A program made the position numbers and the translations under genes. DNA of 64,000 nucleotides, taken from contig CM062206.1 in assembly GCA_031216445.1 (NCBI GenBank), forward strand, positions 4,906,001 to 4,970,000, in the 5' to 3' direction. This DNA is from Lateolabrax maculatus. Taxonomy: Eukaryota; Chordata; Actinopteri; Acropomatiformes; Lateolabracidae. The notes beneath the pieces were generated by a model. That model made no database searches. It worked only from the letters and a program-made list of their open reading frames with translations, and was not told the origin of the DNA. Shown here in pieces: positions 38,401-53,100 of the stretch. Position 1 is the first letter of the stretch; each line of letters opens with the position of its first letter.

Positions 38401-40463
38401 TCTTGCCCTGTGTGACAGTACTCTGGTATTATGGGGTGCGACTGAATCAGCAAATATCATTCAGTGCTAATTAGATCGCTGTGAGATCCTGTATCATTGT
38501 GGCTCGACTAATTCTCTATGGATAATATTAAAATGGCACCAGACTGATGCAGAAAAGTTAATTCTTACTTATCGGACAACTTTGCTTGTTGTACTTTGTT
38601 TGTACCCTCAAGGACAGCAGTGCAGTATTGTGTCCTTACAGTGTTTACTGCATATTCTGAATTAGTAATCAGCACACGTACTCAAAGCAAGAAACAACCT
38701 TGTGCAGATCTTTGTATAAATCATACTCATATTGCTAACTGAATTAACAAAATGTTCTGTACTTGTACTGCGAACAATGCAGCGCTTCCTTAATGCTGAC
38801 CACAAGTTCCTTTCTCATTCTCCTCATTAATGATTTCCTCTGTAATATTTCATTTTTTTGTCCTCTGGAGGTTTTGCTAAGTGCAGTTAGAGCAAGAAGA
38901 TAATGAAACTTCCTTTACTTCCTCACCTGAGAGGGTTGTTTTTGTATTACTCGTGCTATTATCAGAGTGAGATAGTGAGCTGCAGCACTAACTTATCAAC
39001 GCATTCTTAACAGTCTAATATATATTTTGACATGCTCCAATGACACTCAAGCCAGCTCTTTATATAACATGATCTTTATCTTTAGAAGAGGCTGCTGGAG
39101 CCTTGGTTGCACAATTCTATTTTTTGAAGTGCTGGACTAAAGACACACACACATGCATACACTTCCAAACCAACATCTGTGTCAGCTGGCTGCAGCATTG
39201 ATCAAAGCAGAGCGATTGGAGGGGTCAGTTAACCCTTAGCATTCAATTTGATATGCTTACTGCTGAGATAAATGTGTTGGCTTTCCATATAACATGCAGA
39301 CTTCTTATTTTTATCTTTAAAGCACATCCTCTTGAATAGCTGTACAGTTGTTACATAAAACTTGTGATAAGACTCACTTTCTGCTGCTATGTGTGCAGTC
39401 TAGCATGCTCCTAATTTGCATGCCTCAAGGGGCCGAGTGCATTTTAGTTCCTGAGGGTTTTATACTGGCAGGCAGCTCAAGTAGGTGCTGTTAAGCTCAT
39501 TCACATGCCTGCCTTGATTCCTGTTCCAGCCAGTCACCATGTCCACCAGCTGCCTGACCGCGCTGGGAAATAAACAGCAGCTCCCAAGCGCTTTTAAATT
39601 CTGTCTGTGAATGCTCCACCACCACTTCAGCCACCCACATTCATTCAGAATTGTAATTCTGCTCAATAAATTCCATCAAGCGGGTGTAAAAGTGAAAGTG
39701 GAGGACGGCCGGATGTATTGGAGGCCTTCCTGCACATAAAGAAGAGTCCCGTGTTCTTCTTCTGAACAGGTGGAAGTGTAATTGTTTGCCCAGCGCTTAA
39801 TTCAGCATCCAAGGCAGAGAGGAAGAAGGAGAGGGCCATGTGCTCTGCCAGCTTAACCTGTTGAGTTAACACCAGGTGCTTAATGTTAATAAGACGGCTA
39901 ATTAGCTTTGTGTAGTATGTGCCAACTCCATTCAGGTGGCGCATGGTTTTAATGCAGTCCTAGTGGGAAAACATGAAGGACATTTGAACAGTCGTGTTCT
40001 GTTTCATCAACAGTTTGGAGAGTGTTACTCGAGTTCAGAACGAAAAGAAATTAAACTGCAATGAGCAGCATCGATGACACTTATTCTCTATCTGGATGCT
40101 TTTATTTTGGAAGTCTTTTGAAGGATTAACTTCAGATGTTTTTTTTCCCATGCAATGACTGTGGTGTTTTGGAAATGAGCGCCTCCGTTCTGCCACTGGA
40201 GCCCTTTGCTCTCGTCACTTGCTGTGTCTTTGTGAAACGGGGCACTCAAACCTCGGCGTTTGGCCAGAACAGCCACAGATAGCGACGCAGCGCCGCTCGT
40301 CACCGTGTGACCTTGTTGAAGCCCACAAAGCCTCCACCTGCTCTCTCACACAGGCTAATGGATAAAAATACCCAGCAGATCCCACACTCTCTGTCAATAG
40401 AGATTCAAGGACAGCTGCCGGCCACCCTGTTAACACAGGGAATGTACAAACAAAGGCAAGGGA

Positions 40464-40503
<40 letters not shown>

Positions 40504-43500
40504 TAACACAAACAGAGACGGACATGCACACAGTGGCACCCAGTGGAACATCATACTGCTGCCCCTGAGGTGTATGATGAGCGTTGTGCACATTTTGAAT
40601 AAACTGCCGTCGCTGCTGTTTTGTCTGCTTCGGGGGGCGGGCGGGGGGGCTCTTCCTCAGTCCCACTTGGCACACTGACACAGACACGCTGCGGCATTTG
40701 TGCTGAGAAGACAATATAACGCAATATATTGCCATTAGCAGAGACTGCACCGTAGGCAACACGACCTTCCAACCTTCAACACGGGCTGTCTGACTCCCAG
40801 CGGTCTGTTTACCTCGTCACACGGCTACAGGCTGTTTACCTCCTCATACAGCAGCTCTGCCTACTTCATTATGCCTCAACACTCGCTTTAAATTGTTATC
40901 CAGTCTCTGATGCAGCCATATGCTGTTTCAGACAGACAGACATTGATGAGACTGACATTTCATTTTATGCAAGGTCGCATTAAAAGTCCAACGCGGAGAA
41001 TCTAGGAAATGCACAGACGGATTTTGCTGCCTTCGTGGTTGTTTTTAATGGAAGTGACATTTAGCAGGTTAACTAATGAACCCCGGTAAGACCTGAGGGA
41101 CAGTGTGCTTTGATGTGCTGTCAGGTCAATTATGGATGCATCAAACAATTGTGTTCCTTATGGTTTGATCTTTTGATTAGTAAAAGTAAATTATTTATTA
41201 CATTTCTGCAGTCGTCATAGAGTTTTTTTTTTTTTGTCTTTGTCATTTGGCTTAAACTTTGTTGTTTTTTGTGGGCAACTGCTGGATGATCAGTGTCTGC
41301 ATATCACCCATTATATATGGAAATATTAAGGAAAAGTGACTCAATTTAAATGTGTGTCAGTATCTTTTAGAGCTGAAATTATTAGTCGATCAACAGACAA
41401 GTACTCGGAAACTATTTCAATGATCGATTAAGTATTTATTTAGCAAAACTACCAAACATAGAGTGTATTCTCTAGTTGCAGCCCAGAGATCTTTCCCCAG
41501 GATGCACGGTCCCAATAGTTGACCCAGATGGCTCCGTTTGGTATGCTATAGTACCTTCCATAGGTTGGTGAGCAGTAGAGGGTGGGAGGCACAACTGCGA
41601 TGGCCTCTTTAGGCCTTGTGTGTGTGTGGACACTGAGACATTATCTAGCCAGTGTCATCTGAGGAATGCGAGCCTCACCCTGGCCTGACACACAAGACGG
41701 ACCCTCCGCTGTCAGGGTAACAGGATCCAGGAATACCAACGCGTCACTGAATGAGGGGTCGTTGGCGTAGAAAGGCAAACCTGGTTTAAAGGTCAAAACT
41801 TCAAAAGGGAATGTTCTGGACCATGAGGGGGTGTAGATCTGCACAAACATGAATGAACGACTGGATGAATGAATATTAATTAGAGGAGGCTGCGTTTATT
41901 TAAATAGAATTATGCTGCAATTGTCTTTGGAAACATATTTAAGCGTTAATATAATTTTTTTTGCTAATTACTGAATAAGAAAGTAACATAGAGAGTCCAC
42001 ACGTTTTGCAGTTTGAACAGAAATTACCGTTTGATTTCTTTAATCATGGTTATGTCGCCCTAATGAGCTTTTTTTCCATACCACATCCTCATTGTTTGAT
42101 TCCAACCTTGAAGCGGCCCCAGTGAAGTTCAGAGGGGTGAAGGTATGGAGTCAGAAGCTCACCCCGCAGTGACAAGAGAGCGATTGTTATAAAACTGGGT
42201 CGTCCTCGCTCCCAAGTCCCGGGGGATTAATTTGTGCTTTTCACAGCTATTTTCTGAAACAGAACGACAACAAATCCTCCCTGCGCAGAGTGCCATGATT
42301 AGAACGTCCATTCCTTCTTTGGCTGCCAGGGATCAAGGTCGTAAGCATCTTAGACAGGGATGGTGTAATGAGCCGACTGCTAGAAAGATGCAGCTTGTCT
42401 CCTGAGTGCAGTCTTTGAAAACTTCTATAGACAATACTGCAGTTTTTATATGATGTTTAACTGAATTATTTTCAATCACAAGTCATACTTTTTCTGATGT
42501 TTTGTGCATTTTATCAACACTTCCCTGTTCCACTGTCTTGGTCTCGTTTAGTTACAGATCATGGAAAGTTTTTTAGCCCAGCAGGATCCAAACCGTTGCA
42601 GATGATGGAAAGTGTGTCATGCTCTGCAGTTTGTCATATTTGAACCAACAGACGTTAGAGTGCAGGCCCTCTCCTCTGACCGCCGGCGTGGACAGAAGGA
42701 AGGACCACAAACTTCACAATTTGCCAGTGAGATGTTACTCGGCGTGAAAACCCGCTCACACAAGTTCTTTACAAGTTGCCTGGCAGTGCTGACAGAAGTA
42801 CATATGCCTCTCAGTATGTGGCCACCCTGGTTTCTCTCTCGCTCTCTCTGCCTTTCTGTTCATCTCTCCGTCAGCCTGATAAGAATAGCAGTAGAGTTGG
42901 CAGACAGACTCTCTGGTTTTAAGTTTCATAATGGGCATTTTTCATTGCTTTTGGCTATTTTAAAGAGTGTCAAAATGCCAAGTGTTTGCTGGTTCCAGCT
43001 TCTCAAATGTGAGGATTTGCAGCTTTGGAGGGAACAACAAAAATAACAACAAACGCCTTCAGTTAGAATCAAGGAAACCCTGACGGCGTTAGTGAGGAAG
43101 AAGACATAAATTCTTCTGACAAAAATGTTGTTTTCCTTCCAAATCAAGGGTCACATTCTTTATGTGTAACGTTTTTGGATGCTAGTATGATGACAGTCAG
43201 AAACACATATTTTGAAAACAATGTTTTGCATTGCAGCACAACACCACAAGTATACTCCAGCACCTGAAACGTCGCCATAAAATGTAATACGAAGCTATAA
43301 AGGCCACAAAAAGCACCAGAAAGATCCGTTTCCCAGGCCACAAAAACATACAGTACATCACCATACTCTGAAATCTCTCATAGGCTCAAGGGCAAACAAG
43401 AATGGGAGGCATAAATTCTATTAAGTGTTTCTCTGTGAGATAATTGTCATTTTGTTTATCCAGCACTGTGCTGTGTTAACTCCCGTGCATTTAAGAAACA

Positions 43501-45042
43501 GCCTTGTCACTGACACAGATAAAAACATCTCCACTGATACTAGGTTTTTCAAGTGAAAGTACAACATTATTTTGCAGCTCGGCCAGCAAGTAACAAACAT
43601 GTAATTGGGATCGTTTGATAGATGGATTTCCCCGACACGAGGCTTGCATGCACACATGCAGACCGGAGATGGTGTCAACAAAGGAGACACGATCATTGAT
43701 TTACTCTGCTGGGTGACAGTGAGGGCAGCGCATCACCGAAACTGCCATCATGTGTCTGCTTTTATGGGTTTATAACACTTAATCGTTCATTCCCGCACAA
43801 TATAAGAAGATAACCTCATCACCTGCAGTTTGCTGCATCAGTCTCTTGACGCACATTAACAGATCGGTTTTTCTGCTGTATGAGTTACTCTTGTAAAAAA
43901 TGGTGCTGCTCCTCATTTCCACCCACAGTTTTTCACAGTAGTTTAGGTTTCAAACAAGATGTGAAACGTATAGTTGTTGAATTAAAAAACACGTGATTGT
44001 GGATTCAAATTAGACTCGTGGATGTGCTGAAATATTGGTATTTGATCATCCGTCAGGCTGCTTAGGTCATCAGAAATGTCCTTCACCTCCCTACCTGAGA
44101 GACTCTTTTGTTTACCTCTCCCACAGTGCCACATTGTTTTTGAAGGCTTGCAGCCCCTTTCTTTGATGTTTGTCTACAGCGGGTGATAGATGCATGCAGT
44201 GGTCTGCTATCTGCACTCAGCCAGAGCCAAATGAATAAATGGATTGACCATTTGTGCCACAGTGAAAGGGCCCGACTAGAAGAAAGCTTCCTATCTGGCA
44301 AACAGACACTGTGGTGTTAAGAGATAAGAAAAGCAGTGGTGCTTTGTAACAATAGTTTAGGGTCACCCAGGGCTGTTGAATTAATCGAAACAAATACTGA
44401 AATTACAGTAGTATCGACTGAAATTACAGTGTCAAGCAAAAATGTAGGGATTTGCTACTTTTGTTACATATAATACTGAGTATCTTTAGGTTTTTGACTG
44501 TTCCAGCTTCTCAGATGGGACTATTTGCTGTTTTTTCATATCACAATAAATTAAATATCTGAAGGTTTTAGACTGTTACCCAAAATTGAAGACATAACAG
44601 AGGTCGCTGATTAATCGATTATGAAAACAAACACTAGTTGCATCCCTATTTAGATTCATGCCACGTTAATCCTAATCCTAATCATTAGCATCTCTGCTGC
44701 CATGCACAGTTTTGAACATTTTAATCTTGAAAGAAATTCAGTTTCTTTGTGTCACCGTTCATGACAAAAACTGGTTCTGCGGCAAAACAAACAACATTCC
44801 TTTTTATCGTTTCGGGTCACTAATCTGGCTTTTTATACCTATATGTTGTCACTGCAACCTTAGGCTCTTTTATTTTCTCGTGAGTCTCAATGAACACAAT
44901 GCAGGGAAAACATCACAACTTCCTTGACCTCCCTTTGCCCACTGAATGCTTTGCCACTCAACAGGCTGGCACCGGGCCCGACACTGCACCCTCTCCCTCT
45001 GGGGCCTAACATAATGGGTGGAAAATGGAGGAAGTCTTGGTC

Positions 45043-45096
<54 letters not shown>

Positions 45097-48000
45097 GGCC
45101 TCAGCGTAGAAGACAAGGCCTGCTATTGTTTAATTTGTATCCAGGAGAGGAAATGCCTCCACTTGTTAGGCTGCATTGCACCACTACCATCTGTCTTACA
45201 AATGAAGGTGTAACGCAATGACATGTAGTGTTGCATCAAGGAAATAACTGGGGAAGTTTACAGAGAGGCCCTATTGACCGTATGTAACTGGTATGTGAGG
45301 AATGCCATGGGTAGTTTTGCAGAAACAGCTTTGAAGTACCCTTTAGGTTTTATCTGCTGCATGTTGGTATGTTTTTTCTTCCGTGGGGGCCACCTGTGTT
45401 CCTGGAAGGATTAGTTTGGAATCGGAAGGAGGAGGGATTAGATGGTGTTACTGGTATAGCCTGGGAGTTTGAGCTACCCCCCAAAAGCCAGCAGTCTTTT
45501 TAAAGAAAATGAACGAGCTTTGTCTTTATTCAGCACGCACAATGGGCAGAATTCTGGCTGGACGCAGCTTTCATCGGCATGTCCTAGTTTCAGCTACCCA
45601 CTACCCACGGTCTGATCTCCTTCCTGTTTCTGTTCTATGAGAGGTTGTTGGTCCGGAGATGAGAATGAGCATGAAGCAGGCATCACCTCAGTCATGTTGA
45701 AAGCTTAGATCAAACACCCTCTGCTTTTGATCTCTGTACGGAGACAGAGAAAATCAGCTGTTCAAGTCCATACGGGGTCCTTTATTTTTTTAATGTCATT
45801 GTTTGAAATAAAGCAAAGGATTCACGCCTCAACCCCCACAGAAAGGGTTTTGTTGTGATTTGATGATCCTGTTCATGTCCTAAAACTGTCATGTATCATC
45901 TCCCTGCGCGCTTTGTGGTGATCGTGTTTGGCTCCGTCTAAAAGGAGCCCAGACGGAGAAAAAGAAAGAAAATCAGACCGGAAAATGTAGGGCCCAGGGA
46001 GTGGAAAAGATGGGGTCCTTTACATTCTTTCCATACAGTCAATCTGAAATATTTGAGACTGAAGCCACAATTGATGGTTTTGCATATTTCTCCCTGTGAG
46101 GCTGAGTTTGAGTGGCGCTGTTTTATTCACAGTGATGTCACTGAGGAAGGGGAAAAAGAAACCTGCAACGCTGCCACCTAGTGGTGACCTTACGTCTGGA
46201 TTATTGGGTACTTCTGCCTAAGAAGGGGATTTCTTCCTCCCACAGGCAACACGATTAACATTGATCGGTGTGTTGTAGATCACTGGAAGATGTTTTTAAT
46301 GACACTATCTGTTTTGCCCCCTTTGGTTCCTGGCTGTGAAACTCTCTGATTACAGTTACAGAAGTGGGGATGTTGCAGTGACGGGGTTCAAAATGCAAAA
46401 ATACAACAGCTTTGATACAAAGTTCTTTCTATAGATGAGACCTGGTTGTTTCGTTCCTTTTTTCTCCGCTCCATGGAGAGACTGGTAATCAAATGTTATA
46501 TATATGTATAGTTTATATATGTACTGCTGTTGTTTGTCTAGTTAAACACTAAGTTTTAGGTCTTTAAAGTCTTTGAGAAAGATTTACTAAAGCTAGTAGT
46601 GAGTTTGGAATAACTTTTTTGTGTTCAAAGTTGGCAGTGGGACTGTAATAGTTTAAGACTCCTTTTAAGGAAGGAATAATGTCAGTTGTTTTACAAAGTT
46701 TTTAGCACCCAAAAAGACCAGCAAGTATTCACATTTGAGAAGTCAGAACCAGTGAATTTGTGGCACTTTTGCTTTATGAAATGACTTAATCAATGAATTA
46801 ATTTATATCAAATTATTTTTATTTTTTTGTCTCTAAAGCTATAACCCTGCACAAAGTTAAATATATACTACACATACATACTATGTACCTCAAACCTGAA
46901 TGCTCACATTTGATATTCAGGTATGTTCTCTATGACCTACAGTGTGCATCATTTTTTTTAACCTTCATTAAATGAACTGGACATTTTAATTTGTATTTTC
47001 GGTTTAGTAAACAATTGTCTCATCAGTTATCATCGTGATGTGGCATTAACCCAAGCTCAATGTCCAAAATGTACCCAGATAATCAAGCACACAGTTCCTC
47101 AGTTGCCCAGTAGGTGGCAGTATGCGTCTGAACATTGCCTCAGTCGAACCATTGCTCCTGTGCATGCTGTTCCACTGACCACAGACACTTCGAACATAAG
47201 GATTTGGTTAGTGAGGATATCGCTGTGTGATGTAACAGGGCCCGGCAGCCCTGAGGACAGTACGAGTTTCTCTCTGTCCGCTTCATAAAGGCCAAACCCA
47301 GTTTATGCTTCAAGGGACTTGAAGGGACCAACACCCAGTCATACTGTAGTTTCATAACACAGTTTGGATATCACATATTTGTTGACTATTAGATTTACAT
47401 GGCTATTTGTAACAGGTGGTGGCAACAGATTTTGCTACACTTTTTTCTAACTGTTGAGTTTGGTGTTTTTTCACTTCACCTCTGAATTTAACCTTTGAGT
47501 TGAGTTTCAATGCTGAGCACATAGGCCGAGCGTTTTGGGTGGGTTGTCTTTGTGTGTTGCTTACTTCCAAGCTGGTTGTTTGAATGTTGTTTATTTTGTT
47601 AATCCAAGGTCGTGTGCTCCTGAATTTTATGCATGCTTTGTGGGAGTTGATTTACATAATAATTAATCACCTTCGTCAAACTGACGCGCTCGGCTTGAAG
47701 TCTAACGCTGCAGTTTGTATTTTGTGGGTTTCTTACATTGAATATCGTGTCAGAAACAAGTATTTTTTGCAGCTGTTGAACTGAAAATAAGGTTTTGTTG
47801 TGTCACAGACTTGTTTTTATAGAATATTTTCTATTTCTTAAATCAGCTCAAAGGTTTCTTAACACTATGGTGATTCTGGTACTTTCTCTTCTACTGACAC
47901 AGAGATTGGGACACCAAACCAGCACAAACAAAGTGTTATTTAGTCTTTGTGGTCAACATTTCATAAAAATTTTCAATAAGCCTATGATTGCTGCTCTCAG

Positions 48001-48178
48001 AAACACAACCCACAGACAAGGTGGCCATTCTGTGTGGTTTCACATATGTGTGTGTTTGTTTGTGTGTGTCTGACGGGGTCCGAACATAGAGTCTCTGTTT
48101 GTCCCCCCAAGCCCACCCCGCTCTGCTGTCGCCACATCTACCTCCAGTTGCCGCCGACAAAAGCATCCCAGTAGCTGC

Positions 48179-48216
<38 letters not shown>

Positions 48217-51200
48217 GTCAGTGCCCCAGTGTGTACCAATAGACAGTGGAATAGCTGTGCTGGCTGCCAGCTCTCAGAGAGGGCCACTTTGTTTCACCTC
48301 TGATTTGGATCGACTCCAAACAATCTGAGAGTCGCTCACTGGGTCACTTGATAAAGTAATTGAATGGGGAGTTTATAGTTGTGCAGTGTACTTCCTTTAG
48401 TTTTTCTCCACAAGGTGCTTTATTGCTCTCTATTCCAATGCTCAGTCACACGAATCAATGTCACTGTCCTTGTAAAAGGTTTTCTGTGGTATGAGTGGCC
48501 AGTTTGTCCACTGCCGTATGAATGATCAGTATTTTAAGCATCAACTCGGCTATGTTTCAGTGTGTTTTTGTTGACTCAACCAAAACTGGAGCTGAGAGTA
48601 GCTGTAAAGCTCTTGAAACTTGAAAAATCGTGTGATAGTTCTATGTGGGTTTGTCACTATGAGCATTACACAGTCATTTCATTAATTGTTCATATAAAAA
48701 ATATTGATTGCAGCATTTTTAGTTCTCTTTCTCTAAGCTCTGGTGTCTAACAGCTCTTTTCCTCTGTTCCTCAGGACCTGGAGATTGTCTACTCGTATCT
48801 CCACGGGATGGAGGCCTTGTCCAACCTGCGAGAGCACCAGCTGAGGTCAGTGTCTGCGCAAAGTCTTGGTACTTTAATTAACATAACTTGGAGCTTGATA
48901 TTCCAATCACATGAATTTCAAATGCTAATTAAAACACAGTGACAACTCCTCAGTGTCTGCTCCACAACGGTTGCAGTGAGGGGTGGAAAATGAACACAGA
49001 GTCTCCAGCCAAACGCTGGAGAAATTAGTCTGGTTTTCTAATACAGCAGCCACTCTGCCCTACAACCACTCCTTAACTGGAATTATTTTACTCTAAAATG
49101 CAAATCTGCCTTCTAAAAAGTCAACTGGCACATATAAAAAATACATTTTCCTAATTTCTTCCCCCCTCAAAAACACAGTATTTTAAGCTTGATTAATGTT
49201 TAAATCAGTCAGTACTTGTTGAGCTTATCACCTTTTCTATATAACAAAGGGATAAGATCTGTTGATTCTTGCAGGTGTGTACACATTAACACGATATGAA
49301 ATGTAACAGCCTCCAACTCCTCTCAAAGAGTAATTTCATTTGGCTTTAAGACAGATGTGAATTTGTTTCACAATGACCTCTGAATTCTCCAAAGGTTGCT
49401 GAAAGCAGGGTTTCTTTTCTTATCCGTGGATTTAATTAACAGAGAGGTTTTAATTTCGTCTGGGCTTTTTTTAAAAGGCTCTATTGTTGTGTCGGGGAGC
49501 TTGACATGTGAAGAAACTGACACGTGCCCTCAGATCAAGTGCTGTTAAAGGGGAAGTCGCCGATTTTACGACTCCAAGTCTGTTTACAGGTCTTGGGGAG
49601 TACTTCTGTAAATGTAAACAAAAAAAAGTTGCATAAAGACATTTGTGGCTCCAGAGGGAGCCGCACAAACTACGCAAACTACACAAACTACACACTTGAA
49701 TCTCTGACTGAACCGTTGGCAGCTGAGTTGCATTGAAGGTAATGTAGGCACCAGGTTTTTTCAAGGAAGATGAATGCATGTTATAAAAAATATATATATA
49801 CTATCTCTCTGGGTGTGCTGCAGGGATCTTTTTTTTTTTTTTTAAACTGTCCATCAGGAGTCTAATAGTGTTAGGATTGGATAGGAGTGCAATGCTGAAT
49901 CGGTGGAGGACGCTGTCTTTACATGACACATCTCAAATTTGAGACAACTCCCCAAACTAACCTGAAGTGAACATGCCGTTCTGTTCTCCAAACATGATTC
50001 TCCTGTCACTAGCCTCCCAGTCTTTTATGCTTTTCTGCCTGTCATAGACTTTTCCAAACACTGCATGTCAGAAGTCTGTTCCCAGCATGCCCTGTGTGCA
50101 TACATGTGGATTATACTGGCGGCGGAACAATGTAGCAGTACATGACCCGTGAGCTGGAACATTCCTGTGTGTGACCCCTCAGAGGCCTCCCACCCCACAC
50201 TCACCCCTCGGCCTCCTCCCGCTTTGGATCCTGAGGAATGTCCCCGTGGTCCCACAGACCAATCCAGCGCTCCTGCCAACTTTGGCTCCCAACTTTGAAA
50301 GAAAAAACTCCCAGCGAGCCAGACATCCCACTAACTATGGGATTATGTTATAGTTTATTCTCCACATTTCATCAGGGAGGAATGTGTTGTTTTTCTCCTG
50401 TAGTTGTCTTTCACAGCGGCTTGTTTTTTTATATTGCTGGGATTGTTTTTTGCAGTCGTTGTGCAATGGGGGCTGCAACGCGACGGCCGCCCCCAGCTAT
50501 TTTTGAAGCCTTTTGTGTTTTGATCAGCTACTGTTTACTACAGTTGCCTGTTTGTTATGTTGAGGCGCACTTGTCTTCTCTGAAAGCGTCATGGGAAAGC
50601 CTGATGACTTTTTCACACTTTATGTTGGGGAACACAGGTTCAATTCCAAAATCAAAAAGTGACCCATTATTTATCCTTACAATAGTATATGTGTATATGT
50701 ATAGCTACATTAGAAAATACAATGCATAAACAAGGCAGCAATTTGTAGTCATGCAGCTAACACTGATCACTTCCATTATTCTAAGTTTAAAATCATTTAA
50801 TGAGATAAAGGTCTCAAGTTGGAGCTTGGCCTGTAAATGCTTCCAGGACCAAGGCCCATAGCAGAACAGGCTTGTCTTGTTTAACTGAAGCCATTAGTAA
50901 TAATGATAGTATTTTCAAATTATTTTTTAAAAACTAAAACACTATTAAACTAAGGAAGACAAAACAACGGTACATGGGAACACAAAGTGAGTCTGTGCAG
51001 TAGTTACTCTTCCTAAATTAGGCACAGAGTAGGATCACTCAATTGTCCTGCTCTGTAAATATGCATCTGACCCGGATAAATTACACTTCTTTTGGGAGCA
51101 GAGGCACAAACAGTCTTGTGGCTTTTAAGGTTAATTGTTCAAATCCCAAAACAAACTTTAAAAACTCTCTGGTGGCGCAGTGAAGGAGAAACTGTTTCCC

Positions 51201-53033
51201 ATCCTTTCCCCAGAGCTGACATCAACAACAATACAAGTGACTATGAATAAGAAATAAAATTAAAATGCAATGTTTGGCAACTGTACCATAAGACATTACA
51301 AACGCAATAAAACAAATTGGAAGAATGATATATGGGGAAAATAAGAAGCATTGCTGGCAATGTAAGATTACCCCAAATAAAAGCCAGATTCAAAAGAAAG
51401 TTCTTACATTTCTTCTCATAATGATGAAGATGAGATAAATGTGGAGGGTATTCTACAGTGTCGGGGCATAAAACCATAAAGCAGCCTCACCAGATTTTAT
51501 AAGAAACCTCCCAAAGAAAGGCAGCGGAGGATCTGAGACTGGAACATAAAGGAAAAAATCATTTTTTTGCCATATGTTATGTCATATTTGGCCATAAGGT
51601 GGTTACCAGACAGACTGCATGTCATGTCAGGATTTTACCAGCACAGCTACAGTAAAGGTTGGAAGTAGAAACATATATCTGAAACTTTTGCAGTAAATGT
51701 CAGATGTTGGTGTTGGCCCTTTGCACTCAACGTTCAAAGGCTTCTTTCTAACAAACTTAAATAATCACAAGGAGAAACTGACTGTAGAAAAGGCAGAACA
51801 ACAGACTCCCCCCCCAACAGCAGCTTCAATAGACCAGAATACAATGCAGCCACAAGACTGTCATGCTCAGCTGTTTACGTGGAGTTGCTATTCTCCTCAA
51901 CCACACATTTCAGTTTAAAACCTTTAATATTTCATAATTTTTTAATTTTTATCATTGCCTTTCATTCTCAGAAATGTAGGATATCACTAGGTGTAGGTTT
52001 ACCAAAACATTTACGATAAATCACAAGCAGATTATGTATCGTAGTATGAAGGGTCAAATTTTTGCTCCTATAGGATTTATTGTTTGAATCACCAGCCTTG
52101 ATCAGTTCCTTTCATGTTTTGTCTGTTTTGTAACCAACCAAAGTTGATATTTCCTCCCATTGTTTTCTGACTGCCACTGTCCCTCCCCCCTTCTTCTCCA
52201 TCCCTGCAGGATAATGTGTGAGACGGTGCGTTACGAGAGACATGAGGCCAATGAAGTGCTATACTAGTAAGTACCTGGAACTGCATGGGTGTGGATGCTT
52301 GTGTATAAATGGATATTGATGATATTGGATCAGATACTATCTCTACCAGCGTTTGAACACATGAAAAACAATGTGGGCAGCTAATGTAACAATATTTCAA
52401 TTCTGTGTGATTTAAAAACACACTTAGGCCCGAGCTGTTACTTAGGAGTTACTGATGAGCTGAGGACGCCGGGTCGACATAATGGAGCGACTCGGGTGAC
52501 TTAAATGAAAACAAATGACCATAAAGCAGTCAGATGATGACTTTATAAAGGTGTGTGTGTGTTTCAGTGTCACATTAAACCACTCTAAGGCACCGCTGAA
52601 GACAGACAACCTGGAAGGGATTTCCAGTCAATTCTGTCTTGATTCAATAAGTCAGTGTGCACTGAATCAACAAAGAAAATCTGTAGCTATAATAGCTCTT
52701 AAAAGCATTTCCTTCAGTCGGGAGAAAGCTTCTAGTCACTAGAGGGAATTCTTGTATGCTTCTCCCTTTCAGCTGGGTGCTGTGGAGGGTTAATATGATC
52801 GTAAACCTGTATCGACAGCCTCCAGACAGCTTTTTGAAAGCTGCCACAACTCTACTAAGAGGAGAGCACACACAGTGTTTGACTGCCGTCACATGTTGAC
52901 GTCTTCAGAACACCCATGGTGGGAATTAAGACAGTTAATTAACTCTATCAGCCTCTCGAGGGGCTAGAGAGGGCGCATTGTCCCTTCTCTTCCTCCTGAT
53001 CCCCTGTGTAGGTGTGTGTGTGTGTGTGGGTGG

Positions 53034-53100
<67 letters not shown>

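Larger units (their letters stand above)
23286..48774 (+). other. rapgef2 intron 1 (25.5 kb)
   Basis: The largest intron. It holds TG/CA microsatellites, repeat family A fragments in both orientations, a LINE reverse-transcriptase fragment near 26.4 kb, a CpG-rich patch near 25.7 kb, a divergent CTCF-motif pair near 46-47 kb, and GC-balanced stretches that could be regulatory (about 32.5, 36.5 and 39.5-39.9 kb). No nested gene was supported. Confidence 0.75.

Noticed and set aside
42612..43046. 144-codon + strand frame
   Set aside because: It runs through a reverse-oriented repeat family A fragment (about 42945-43035), so it is not a conserved coding region.
50636..50646. GGTTCAATTCC, similar to a tRNA B box
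   Set aside because: The bases around it do not form a T-arm stem and no A box or cloverleaf could be built.
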